Shown here one piece after another: positions 33,841 to 41,268 of a DNA stretch of 64,000 nt. The DNA comes from Bifidobacterium tibiigranuli. Its GTDB lineage: Bacteria > Actinomycetota > Actinomycetes > Actinomycetales > Bifidobacteriaceae. The stretch's first letter is position 1, and each line of letters opens with the position of its first letter. Position numbers and translations under genes: made by a program. The stretch lies in contig NZ_QLZA01000008.1 of NCBI RefSeq assembly GCF_009371885.1, positions 116,689-180,688 of the forward strand, given 5' to 3'. Below the pieces are notes generated by a model. That model did no database searches. It was not told the origin of the DNA and saw nothing but the letters and a program-made list of their open reading frames with translations.

Positions 33841-34593
33841 ATGGCTCTCATGACCGCTTCTTCTGACGCACTTGACGCCGCATTGTCGGCGGCCCCCGAG
33901 CAGGGCGAGGACACCACGCTCCCCGATTCGCTGCTGCTCGGCTTCGACACCGAAACCACAGGGACCTATGCCGGTCGCGATGCCATTGTTTCCGCCACAC
34001 TGGTGCTGCGCGACCCGAGCGCCGGGTACGCCGGCGACACGGTGGGCGAATGGGTCATCAACCCGCATCGGCCAATGAATCCCCGTGCGAGCGCGGTGAA
34101 CGGCTTCACCGACGAATTCCTGGCCGAGCACGGCGAAGAGCCTCAAGAGGCCATCGCGCGCATCGCGCAGCTCATCGAAACCGCGCAGTCCAAGCACATC
34201 CCGCTGCTGGCCTATAACGCGCCCTTCGATGTGCGCATGCTCGAAGGCGACCTGCACCGCTGGAAGCTCAAAACCCTGCCCAGCGGACTGCTCGTCGTGG
34301 ACCCGCTGGTCATCGACCGGGCGATTTCGAAACGCTCGGGCAAGCGCACCTTGGAATACACGACCGAATACTATGGCGTCGACCCGCACGGCGACTTCCA
34401 TGATGCCACCGCCGACACCACCGCCGCCGTCGATCTCATCGCGCCGATCAGCACGCTCTACCCGCAGATCGGCCATCTCACGCTCGCGGAGCTGATGGAC
34501 TGGCAGCGCAACGCGCACGCCGCATGGCGCGACAATTTCAATGCCTGGCTGGAGCGCAAGGGTCGCCAGCCCGTGCGCGATACCTGGCTGTAA
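33841..34593 (+). CDS. DnaQ-like 3'-5' exonuclease domain protein
   Basis: The product is about 250 residues (247 from ATG 33850). It has the DEDDh exonuclease motifs in order: LLGFDTETTGTYAGRDAIV (Exo I), NGFTDEFLAEHG, LLAYNAPFDVRML (Exo II) and FHDATADTTAAVDLI (Exo III with His and Asp). It may proofread or process nucleic acids; no polymerase part is present. No ribosome-binding site is visible; CACAAT lies seven bases before the ATG at 33850, so leaderless translation is possible. It ends 14 bases before murE and may be in its operon. Confidence 0.85.
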   Translation: MALMTASSDALDAALSAAPEQGEDTTLPDSLLLGFDTETTGTYAGRDAIVSATLVLRDPSAGYAGDTVGEWVINPHRPMNPRASAVNGFTDEFLAEHGEEPQEAIARIAQLIETAQSKHIPLLAYNAPFDVRMLEGDLHRWKLKTLPSGLLVVDPLVIDRAISKRSGKRTLEYTTEYYGVDPHGDFHDATADTTAAVDLIAPISTLYPQIGHLTLAELMDWQRNAHAAWRDNFNAWLERKGRQPVRDTWL

Positions 34594-34607
34594 GGGAGAC
34601 CAGCCGA

Positions 34608-36293
34608 ATGTCTGCAGACCGCTCCTCGTTATCTTCATCTTCTTCCGCATTGTCTTCCGCTTCATCGTCCTCTTCCCCTACGTGGCCTTCCTCGCCGGCG
34701 TCTCCACTGACTCCGGCCACAGCGGTCGCCCTGCTGCAGCAGCACCACCTGCTGCACGAAATCATCAACGGCGAACGCTGGACCTTGGACGTCCAAGCGA
34801 TTCCGGACGCCGACACGCCCTTCGACGCGGTTACCTATGACACGCGCGAGGTCAGGCCCGGCACACTGCTGTTCATCAAAGGACAGTTCCGCCCCGAATT
34901 CCTCGAAGCCATACCCGCCCAGACGCTGCGCTGCTACGTGGCCGAAACCGACTACTCGACCCACACCGACGCGCCGGGCATCATCGTGAGCAACGTGCAG
35001 CAAGCCATGAGCCTGCTCGCCGCGGAATTCTATGGCCGGCCGCAGGAGCGCATGATGCTGATCGGTATCACCGGCACCAAAGGCAAGACGACCACGGCGT
35101 ATTTCGCACATGCGATTCTGAGCGCTGCTTCGCATGGCAAGGCCGCCCTGTCTTCCTCGCTCGCCCGCTGCCTGGACGGGCAGCACTTCGAGCCTTCGCA
35201 TCTGACGACGCCGGAATCGCTGGATCTATTCCGCATGATGCATGAGGCTGCGGATAACGGCATGCGCTATTTCGTCACCGAGGTCTCGTCGCAGGCCTAC
35301 AAGCGCAATCGCGTGTTCGGCCTGACCTTCGACGTCGGCGCGTTCCTGAACATCAGCCCGGATCACATCAGCCCCATCGAGCACCCGACCTTCGAGGATT
35401 ATTTCCATTGCAAGCGGCAGCTGGTGTCCAACAGCCGCACGCTGGTGCTCGGCGCCGACTGCGACCATGCCGATCTGCTGCGCGAGGATGCGGCCTCGCA
35501 AGGCGTCGCCGTCACCTCGTTCGCGCTGCACGATCAGGCCGCTGGCCTGTCGACACCGGCCGATGTCGTCGCCGTGGATGACGACGCGAATCCTGGGGCG
35601 TTCAGCGTGCTCGTTCGCGGAAAAAAGGTGCAGGACTTCCAGCTGTCCATGCGCGGCAAGTTCAACATCGCCAATGCCCTGGCGGCCATTGCCATCGCTC
35701 TCGAAGCTGGTGTGAGTCCTGACGACACAGCGCTGCAAGCCGTCAATGACGTGCAGGTGCCGGGGCGCATGGAGCGCTTCGTCAGCAGCGACGGCATCAT
35801 CGCGTATGTCGATTTCGCGCATAACTATCTGAGTACCAAAACGCTGATTGACGAGGTCGAACGGCAGTATGCAGGCCGTAACCCGCGCATCGTCGTGGTC
35901 GCCGGCTCCACTGGCGGCAAGGCGCTGGACCGGCGCGAGGGCATCGTCAAAGGCGCGCTGGGCCGGGCCGAATCCTTCGTGTTCACCACCGATGACCCGG
36001 ACCGCGAGGATCCCGAGGAAATCGCCAGGCAGATGAGCTCCTATGTGACCGATCCGCAGGCCATGACGCGCATCGTCGTCGATCGCGAGCAGGCGGTCGA
36101 CGCTGCGCTGCAGGACGCCCGCGAGCATCCAGACCGGCTCAATATACTTATGCTTATCGGCAAGGGCAATGAGACCGCCAATACCATCAACGGCAAGCCG
36201 GTCTCCTACCCCGGCGACGCTGAGGTAATTACCAGACTGTTCGCGCAGTCAACCGGCATGCGAACGGCATGCGCGGTCCCCGAGGTAAGGTAA
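34608..36293 (+). CDS. murE: MurE-family UDP-N-acetylmuramyl-tripeptide synthetase
   Basis: The product is 561 residues. The N terminus has a Ser-rich stretch of about 35 residues before the Mur ligase fold. TYDTREVRPGTLLFIKGQF is the N-terminal domain, LIGITGTKGKTTTAYF near residue 148 the ATP loop, and TEVSSQAYKRNRVFGL with FLNISPDHI the central domain. The C-terminal domain has MERFVSSDGIIAYVDFAHN and VAGSTGGKALDRR. It adds the third amino acid of the peptidoglycan stem. The DNPR motif of diaminopimelate-specific enzymes is replaced by TTDDPDRED, so L-lysine or ornithine is likely. AAGGGAG precedes ATG 34608. The D-Asp ligase gene follows after four bases. Confidence 0.88.
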   Translation: MSADRSSLSSSSSALSSASSSSSPTWPSSPASPLTPATAVALLQQHHLLHEIINGERWTLDVQAIPDADTPFDAVTYDTREVRPGTLLFIKGQFRPEFLEAIPAQTLRCYVAETDYSTHTDAPGIIVSNVQQAMSLLAAEFYGRPQERMMLIGITGTKGKTTTAYFAHAILSAASHGKAALSSSLARCLDGQHFEPSHLTTPESLDLFRMMHEAADNGMRYFVTEVSSQAYKRNRVFGLTFDVGAFLNISPDHISPIEHPTFEDYFHCKRQLVSNSRTLVLGADCDHADLLREDAASQGVAVTSFALHDQAAGLSTPADVVAVDDDANPGAFSVLVRGKKVQDFQLSMRGKFNIANALAAIAIALEAGVSPDDTALQAVNDVQVPGRMERFVSSDGIIAYVDFAHNYLSTKTLIDEVERQYAGRNPRIVVVAGSTGGKALDRREGIVKGALGRAESFVFTTDDPDREDPEEIARQMSSYVTDPQAMTRIVVDREQAVDAALQDAREHPDRLNILMLIGKGNETANTINGKPVSYPGDAEVITRLFAQSTGMRTACAVPEVR

Positions 36294-36297
36294 CGGC

Positions 36298-37542
36298 ATG
36301 AAGCAATTCCAACCGATTCTGCTGGGCAGCGACATCAATGCCTACGGCATGGCGCGAGCCTTCCATGAGGAGTACAGGCTCGTATCCACGGCATTCGCGC
36401 ATTTCCAGCTCTCGCCGACCAAGTTCAGTCATATTCTCAACATGCATATCGTCCCCGGTTTCGGCGAGCCGGAAACCTTCCGCGCCACCTTGCTGGATTA
36501 CGGCAGGCGCATGAAGGAGCAGCACCCGGACACGATGCTGCTGGTGATACCGTGCGGCGATCTCTATGCGAATCTGCTGAGCCAATGCGGCAGCGAACTG
36601 CACGAATACTTCGTCTTCAACACGCTCGACCAGGCGCTCAACCGACGGCTGAGCCTCAAATCGAGCTTCTACGAGACCTGCGAGCAGTACGAGCTGCCGC
36701 ATCCGGCCACAAAGGTCGTGTCTGCCCAAGGCGTGTCGCGCGGCGACTACCGCGAGCTGCCCTTCGATTACCCGGTCGCCATGAAGCCTGCGGATAGCGC
36801 GCTGTGGCTCGATATCGACTTCCCCGGCCGCAAGAAGGCCTTCGTCATCAACGATCCGGACGAACTCGACACGCTGATTCGGCGGTCCTACGAGGCGGGA
36901 TACGCCGGCGACATGATCATCCAGGACTTCATTCCCGGCGACGACAGCCGCATGCGCGTGCTCAATGCGTACGTCGATCAGCATCACCGCGTGCGCATGA
37001 TGTTCCTCGGCCACCCGCTGCTTGAGGATCCCACGCCCGAAGCCGTGGGCAACTACGCGGCCATCATCCCCGACTACAACGAGCCGATCATGCTGCGCAT
37101 CAAGGATTTCCTTGAGGACATCGGCTATCAGGGCGTCGCGAACTTCGATATGAAATACGACGAGCGCGATGGCGAATACAAGCTCTTCGAGATCAATCTG
37201 CGCCAAGGCCGCAGCAGCTACTTCGTCACGCTCAACGGCTGCAATCTGGCGCGCTACTTCGTTGAGGACCTGGTCGAGGACACCGCCTTCGATGGGCAGC
37301 CACTGCTCGCGCACGGCTCGAAGCTGTGGATGGAGATACCCCGCTCGATCTTCCGCGATTACGTGCGCGACGGCGAGGACAAACAGCGCGGGCTTGCAAT
37401 GATCAAGCGCGGCGACTGGGGCACGACCTTGGAATACCGCAAGGACATGAACCCGACGCGCTGGCTGATGATCCGCCACATGTTCTCGATCTACAAGAAG
37501 CGCTACGCGCAGTACTTCAGCCATAAGGAGGACCTGGCATGA
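36298..37542 (+). CDS. ATP-grasp D-aspartate ligase (peptidoglycan cross-bridge)
   Basis: The product is a 414-residue ATP-grasp enzyme. It starts FQPILLGSDINAYGMARAFHE and has the substrate-lysine region FDYPVAMKPADSALWLDI near residue 160, the nucleotide part DMIIQDFIPGDDSRMRVL near 215, and the metal site YKLFEINLRQGRSSYFVT near 295. This layout is that of the D-aspartate ligase of Enterococcus faecium (Asl), which attaches D-Asp to the lysine side chain of the stem peptide. The neighbours, murE upstream and an aspartate racemase downstream with a four-base overlap, support this strongly. Other ATP-grasp amino-acid ligases remain possible. Confidence 0.8.
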   Translation: MKQFQPILLGSDINAYGMARAFHEEYRLVSTAFAHFQLSPTKFSHILNMHIVPGFGEPETFRATLLDYGRRMKEQHPDTMLLVIPCGDLYANLLSQCGSELHEYFVFNTLDQALNRRLSLKSSFYETCEQYELPHPATKVVSAQGVSRGDYRELPFDYPVAMKPADSALWLDIDFPGRKKAFVINDPDELDTLIRRSYEAGYAGDMIIQDFIPGDDSRMRVLNAYVDQHHRVRMMFLGHPLLEDPTPEAVGNYAAIIPDYNEPIMLRIKDFLEDIGYQGVANFDMKYDERDGEYKLFEINLRQGRSSYFVTLNGCNLARYFVEDLVEDTAFDGQPLLAHGSKLWMEIPRSIFRDYVRDGEDKQRGLAMIKRGDWGTTLEYRKDMNPTRWLMIRHMFSIYKKRYAQYFSHKEDLA

Positions 37543-38261
37543 GACGTCCCTTCTTCGCCGTGCTTGGCGGCATGGGCACGCTCGCCACGGAAAGCTACAT
37601 CCGCCTGGTCGATCAGCTCACGCACGCGCATACCGATCAGGAATATCTGGACTATGTGGTGTTCAACGACGCCGCCGTGCCCGACCGCACCGCCTTCATC
37701 CTGGGAGAGAGCGACGAAAGCCCTGTGCCCGCGCTGTTCGATGACATCGACAAGGCCAACGCGATTGGCGCCAGCTTCATCACGCTGCCGTGCAACACCG
37801 AGCACTATTTCTTCGATGAGCTGCAATCGCGCGCCGACGTGCCGATTCTGCATATGCCCAAGCTCGCCGTGGCGCACATGCTGCAGCGCTACCCCGTGCA
37901 CGACCATCCGCACGTAGGCTTCATGGGCACGCGCGGCTCCTGCTCCGCAGGCATCTACCGAGGCGAAGTGGAGTCGGCCGGGTACGCCTATGTCGAGCCG
38001 GACGAAGATCTGCAGCAACGCATCGACACGCTGATTTACGACGAGGTCAAGGGCGGACTGCCGCTGAGCAAACCACTGTATCGCGGCGTCATCGAGGAGT
38101 TCCTCGACGCAAACGGGCCATATCGTTGCAACGCGGTCATCCTGGGGTGCACCGAGCTTTCGGTGTTTAATGAGGCGTTCCCACTGCCCGAGCTGCCCAT
38201 CATCGACGCGCAGGAAGTGCTGGCCGAAGAAACCGTGGCAAGGGCCAAAGCGCTGCTGTAG
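37539..38261 (+). CDS. Aspartate/glutamate racemase family protein (probable aspartate racemase)
   Basis: The product is 240 residues. Both catalytic cysteines are present: FITLPCNTEHYFFDELQ near residue 85 and AVILGCTELSVFNEAF near 205. The N terminus, FAVLGGMGTLATESYIRLV, is the usual substrate-binding loop. The PCNT and GCTE motifs with the 'T.H.F' context favour aspartate rather than glutamate racemase. It would make the D-Asp used by the ligase encoded just before it; the two genes overlap by ATGA, with AAGGAGG in the ligase end acting as ribosome-binding site. Confidence 0.85.
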   Translation: MRRPFFAVLGGMGTLATESYIRLVDQLTHAHTDQEYLDYVVFNDAAVPDRTAFILGESDESPVPALFDDIDKANAIGASFITLPCNTEHYFFDELQSRADVPILHMPKLAVAHMLQRYPVHDHPHVGFMGTRGSCSAGIYRGEVESAGYAYVEPDEDLQQRIDTLIYDEVKGGLPLSKPLYRGVIEEFLDANGPYRCNAVILGCTELSVFNEAFPLPELPIIDAQEVLAEETVARAKALL

Positions 38262-38310
38262 CTGCTACACTGGCGGACAATGGCAAACACTGGACCGGCA
38301 GGGAGGCGAT

Positions 38311-39597
38311 ATGGCTATGCGTATTGAAGACTTGCAGTCCGGTGAATCCAAGAACCTTGAGTTCAAGTTTGCCGTGCCATCCCGCAGCATCAATTACACC
38401 AAAATGGCTGTCTCTTTCGCCAACGGCCAAGGCGGGCGCATCTTGTTCGGCATCGAAGACAAGACGCTTCGCGTGGCTGGGATTCCTGACAGCACAGTGT
38501 TCTCGGTCATGGATTCCATCTCCAACGCGATTGCAGACAGCTGCGAGCCGCTCATCATCCCGGACATCGCCATGCAGACCTTGGACGGCAAGACCGTCAT
38601 CGTCGCCACCATCGCGCCCGGCCCGCAGCGGCCGTATTACATCAAGTCGTTGGGCCGCGACCAGGGCACCTTCGTGCGCGTGTCCGGCACCACGAGGCTG
38701 GCCGACGCCCCTACCATCAAGGAACTGATGTTCGAAGGCAGCAACCGCAGCTTCGACAAGGAGCCCTGCCTCGATCTGTCCATTACCGAGGATGACATCG
38801 CGGCGCTATGCACATCGCTGACGGCTGCCGCCCGAGGCAACGCCGATGATCCTGAGAAGGTAAGGCCGGTAACATCGCAACAGCTCAGGTCGTGGGGCGT
38901 ACTCGCAGAGCGTCATGGAACCTTTGTCGCAACGAACGCCTATGCAATCCTTTCCGGCAGCGAACCTCTGAATTTCGCCGTGCAATGCGGCGTGTTCAAA
39001 GGCGACACGAAGGCGATTTTCGTGGATCGCCGCACCTTCACCGGCTCTCCTCAGGAGCTCATCGAGGAAGCCTATCAATACGTGCTCAGGAACATCCACT
39101 TGGGGGCGCGATTCCAAGGCGTATATCGCAAGGATGTCTACGAAATCCCGCCGGACGCGATTCGCGAGCTGATCGTCAACGCGCTCGTTCACCGCAGCTA
39201 CATCGACCATTCCAGCGTGCAGGTCGCCATCTACGACAACCGCTTGGAAATCACTTCCCCGGGCCGTCTGCCGCTCGGCCAGACCATCGAAAAGATGAAG
39301 CAAGGCTACTCCAAAGTCCGCAACGAGGCTCTGGCCACGGCATTCGAATACATGGGCTTCATCGAGCATTGGGGTAGCGGTATCCCCCGCATCCTCACGC
39401 AAGTTCAGGAAGCAGGGCTTGCAGCGCCCGAATTCCTCGGCGGCGACACCGAGCTGCGCATCAATATTTATCGGCAACCGGAGCAGGGTGGCGCTGAGGA
39501 CGGTGCGGGATTGGTGCGGGATGCTGATGAAAAGTTCGCGACGAGTGCGCGATTAGTGCGCGATAGCGATGAAGAGCGCACGCAAAGTGCGCGATAA
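38311..39597 (+). CDS. AlbA_2/AAA_4-domain ATP-binding transcriptional regulator, truncated by an in-frame stop
   Basis: The product is 428 residues. The N terminus has the AlbA_2 (Schlafen-like) domain: ESKNLEFKFAVPSRSINYTKMAVSFANGQGGRILFGIEDK near residues 8-48, and GTFVRVSGTTRLAD near 125. A C-terminal ATP-binding segment follows: IRELIVNALVHRSYIDHSSVQVAIYDNRLEITSPGRLP near residues 285-323, and GFIEHWGSGIPRI. GGGAGGCGAT precedes ATG 38311. After residue ~395 there is a 14-residue repeat (GAGLVRDADEKFAT, SARLVRDSDEERTQ, SAR-stop-VRDSE) in which the third copy has TAA where the others have a Leu codon. The same frame continues for 87 codons with a winged-helix tail. The function of this family is poorly known. 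Confidence 0.8.
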   Translation: MAMRIEDLQSGESKNLEFKFAVPSRSINYTKMAVSFANGQGGRILFGIEDKTLRVAGIPDSTVFSVMDSISNAIADSCEPLIIPDIAMQTLDGKTVIVATIAPGPQRPYYIKSLGRDQGTFVRVSGTTRLADAPTIKELMFEGSNRSFDKEPCLDLSITEDDIAALCTSLTAAARGNADDPEKVRPVTSQQLRSWGVLAERHGTFVATNAYAILSGSEPLNFAVQCGVFKGDTKAIFVDRRTFTGSPQELIEEAYQYVLRNIHLGARFQGVYRKDVYEIPPDAIRELIVNALVHRSYIDHSSVQVAIYDNRLEITSPGRLPLGQTIEKMKQGYSKVRNEALATAFEYMGFIEHWGSGIPRILTQVQEAGLAAPEFLGGDTELRINIYRQPEQGGAEDGAGLVRDADEKFATSARLVRDSDEERTQSAR

Positions 39598-39627
39598 GTG
39601 CGCGATTCTGAAAATGATGCCATTAAG
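39502..39627 (+). repeat. Three copies of a 42-nt coding repeat
   Basis: Units start at 39502, 39544 and 39586 and encode (G/S)A(G/R)-Leu-VRD(A/S). The Leu codon is TTG in unit 1, TTA in unit 2 and TAA (stop) in unit 3 at 39595-39597. Units 2 and 3 share AGTGCGCGAT-(T/A)-AGTGCGCGAT. Confidence 0.9.
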
Positions 39628-39861
39628 CCGCAACTTCTGACTGATCAGCAACGCGCCGTCATTGATCTGCTGCATCGGCAATCACATATCAGCACCTCTG
39701 ATGTGATTCGTAGTCTGGGCACACGCCGCCGCCGTGCACAAGACGTGCTCAGAGAACTTTTCGAACTCGGTTTAATTCAAAGAGTCGGAGCTGGTCCGAA
39801 CACGAAGTACGTGCTTTCCGACGTATTTACCGATACAAAGCAAGGACCGTTGCATAAGTAA
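39598..39861 (+). pseudogene. Detached winged-helix C-terminal domain of the AlbA_2 protein
   Basis: These 87 codons follow the TAA at 39595 in the same frame and begin in the third 42-nt repeat. They encode LLTDQQRAVIDLLHRQSHISTSDVIRSLGTRRRRAQDVLRELFELGLIQRVG in three parts that form a helix-turn-helix and wing, ending GPNTKYVL. Such a winged helix is the normal C terminus of this family. There is no separate ribosome-binding site; only GTG 39598 could start it, directly after the stop. So it is either lost by a point nonsense mutation or made by readthrough or reinitiation. Confidence 0.75.
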
Positions 39862-39946
39862 TGCCTTGATGCTGCCGCTCTTACCGCCAGTATTGCTCCT
39901 CGACTTAGCGCTAGTCGAACCGCTGCCTATGCGGACTCACGCAACC

Positions 39947-41083
39947 TCACACAAACAGCCGGGCGGCGTTTTCGGCGGTTCTTGACAGGTTTATTTGGGC
40001 CTGCTCTGGGGCGATGGCTTCTTCGAGCGTGCATACGCTGGGTAAGATGTCGAAGATGGCGTCGATGCCTGAATTGTAGAGTTGTTCGATTCCTTCGCCG
40101 ACATTGCCTGCCAGCGCGACTACCGTGCAGTTTGGCGCAACTTCTTTCACTGCTTGCGCCACGCCCACTGGCGTTTTGCCGTAGCGGGTCTGGAAGTCAA
40201 TGCCGCCTTCGCCGGTGATACAGTACTGTGCTCCGGCGGCTTTGGATTTCAATCTGGTGGCGTCCACAACAAGATCGACTCCGGAGCGCATGGTGGCGTT
40301 CGTGAAGGCCAGGAATCCGGCTCCCAGTCCCCCGGCGGCTCCTGCGCCCGAAAGCTGTTCGACATCGCGTCCGGTCTGCTCGCGGATGATGCGCGCATAA
40401 TGCGCCAGACTCGCATCCAGTAGCTCGATCATCTCTGGCGTGGCACCTTTTTGCGGACCGAAAACATGCGAGGCCCCGTGCTCGCCGGTTAACGGATTCG
40501 TCACGTCGGATGCCAGATTGATGGTGATTCCGCTGAGTCTTGGGTCAATATGCGAGCAATCGATGGTCTTGAGATTAGCAAGCGCCGCGCCACCATAAGG
40601 CAACGGATTGCCTACGCCGTCCAGCAGCTTGACGCCCAACGCCTGAGCCATGCCCGCCCCGCCGTCGTTGGTAGCGCTGCCACCGAGCCCGATGATGAGC
40701 GTATCGACACCGTGGTCAAGCGCGTCGAGCATCAACTCTCCGGTGCCGTAGGTCGTAGCAGTCAGCGGGTTTCTAGTCTGCGCATCGACAAACTGGATGC
40801 CGCTGGCGGCGGCCATCTCAATCACGCCGGTATGCCCGTCGCCGAGCAGCCCATAGGCGGCATCCACAGACTTGCCGAGAGGCCCGGTAACCCGTGCGCT
40901 GACGATTCGCCCGCCAGTCGCGTCAACCAGGGACTGCACGGTGCCTTCGCCGCCATCAGCCATAGGGACCATAACGCATTCGGCATCAGGCTGCGCACGA
41001 AGCACGCCGCGTCTGATGGCCTCAGCCGCCTGCCGCGCAGTGAGCGACCCCTTGAACGAGTCCGGAGCAATAACGATTTTCAT
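39947..41083 (-). CDS. Glycerate kinase
   Basis: The product is 378 residues of the GarK/GlxK (type 1 glycerate kinase) family, which phosphorylates glycerate at the 2- or 3-position with ATP. Motifs are KIVIAPDSFKGSLTARQAAEAI at the start, CVMVPMADGGEGTVQSLV near residue 45, DTLIIGLGGSATNDGGAGM near 130, GAGAAGGLGAGFLAF near 260 and YCITGEGGIDFQTRYGKTPVGVA near 290. The frame extends upstream to 41194, but AAGGTGGGAACG before ATG 41083 and the conserved start settle it. No other glyoxylate or glycerate genes are adjacent. Confidence 0.92.
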   Translation of the reverse strand: MKIVIAPDSFKGSLTARQAAEAIRRGVLRAQPDAECVMVPMADGGEGTVQSLVDATGGRIVSARVTGPLGKSVDAAYGLLGDGHTGVIEMAAASGIQFVDAQTRNPLTATTYGTGELMLDALDHGVDTLIIGLGGSATNDGGAGMAQALGVKLLDGVGNPLPYGGAALANLKTIDCSHIDPRLSGITINLASDVTNPLTGEHGASHVFGPQKGATPEMIELLDASLAHYARIIREQTGRDVEQLSGAGAAGGLGAGFLAFTNATMRSGVDLVVDATRLKSKAAGAQYCITGEGGIDFQTRYGKTPVGVAQAVKEVAPNCTVVALAGNVGEGIEQLYNSGIDAIFDILPSVCTLEEAIAPEQAQINLSRTAENAARLFV

Positions 41084-41135
41084 GCTCGTTCCCACCTTTT
41101 CCGCCGTTCCGCTGCCTGACAAAGCCACTCCAACC

Positions 41136-41256
41136 ACTATGTCTTCATTGTGCCTTGTATCCAGTCTAAATGTCAGAAATAACGCATTATCCAATGAACT
41201 ATGTCTTGTTTCTGCCTTCTATAGCCAGTAAATGTCACAAACAAGACATAGTTCAT
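41136..41256. repeat. Imperfect ~62-bp direct repeat with 18-bp palindrome
   Basis: ACTATGTCTT starts at 41136 and again at 41198, and both are followed by similar sequence (TGCCTT, TA..CCAGT, AAATGTCA). The second unit also forms an inverted repeat with perfect 18-bp arms 41194-41211 and 41239-41256. It lies between the glycerate kinase start and the smc stop. Confidence 0.75.
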
Positions 41257-41268
41257 GCAAAACCGCCA

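Noticed and set aside
39598..39861. An independent small DNA-binding gene
   Set aside because: It starts within the third 42-nt repeat in the same frame as the upstream gene and has no ribosome-binding site of its own, so a split gene is simpler.
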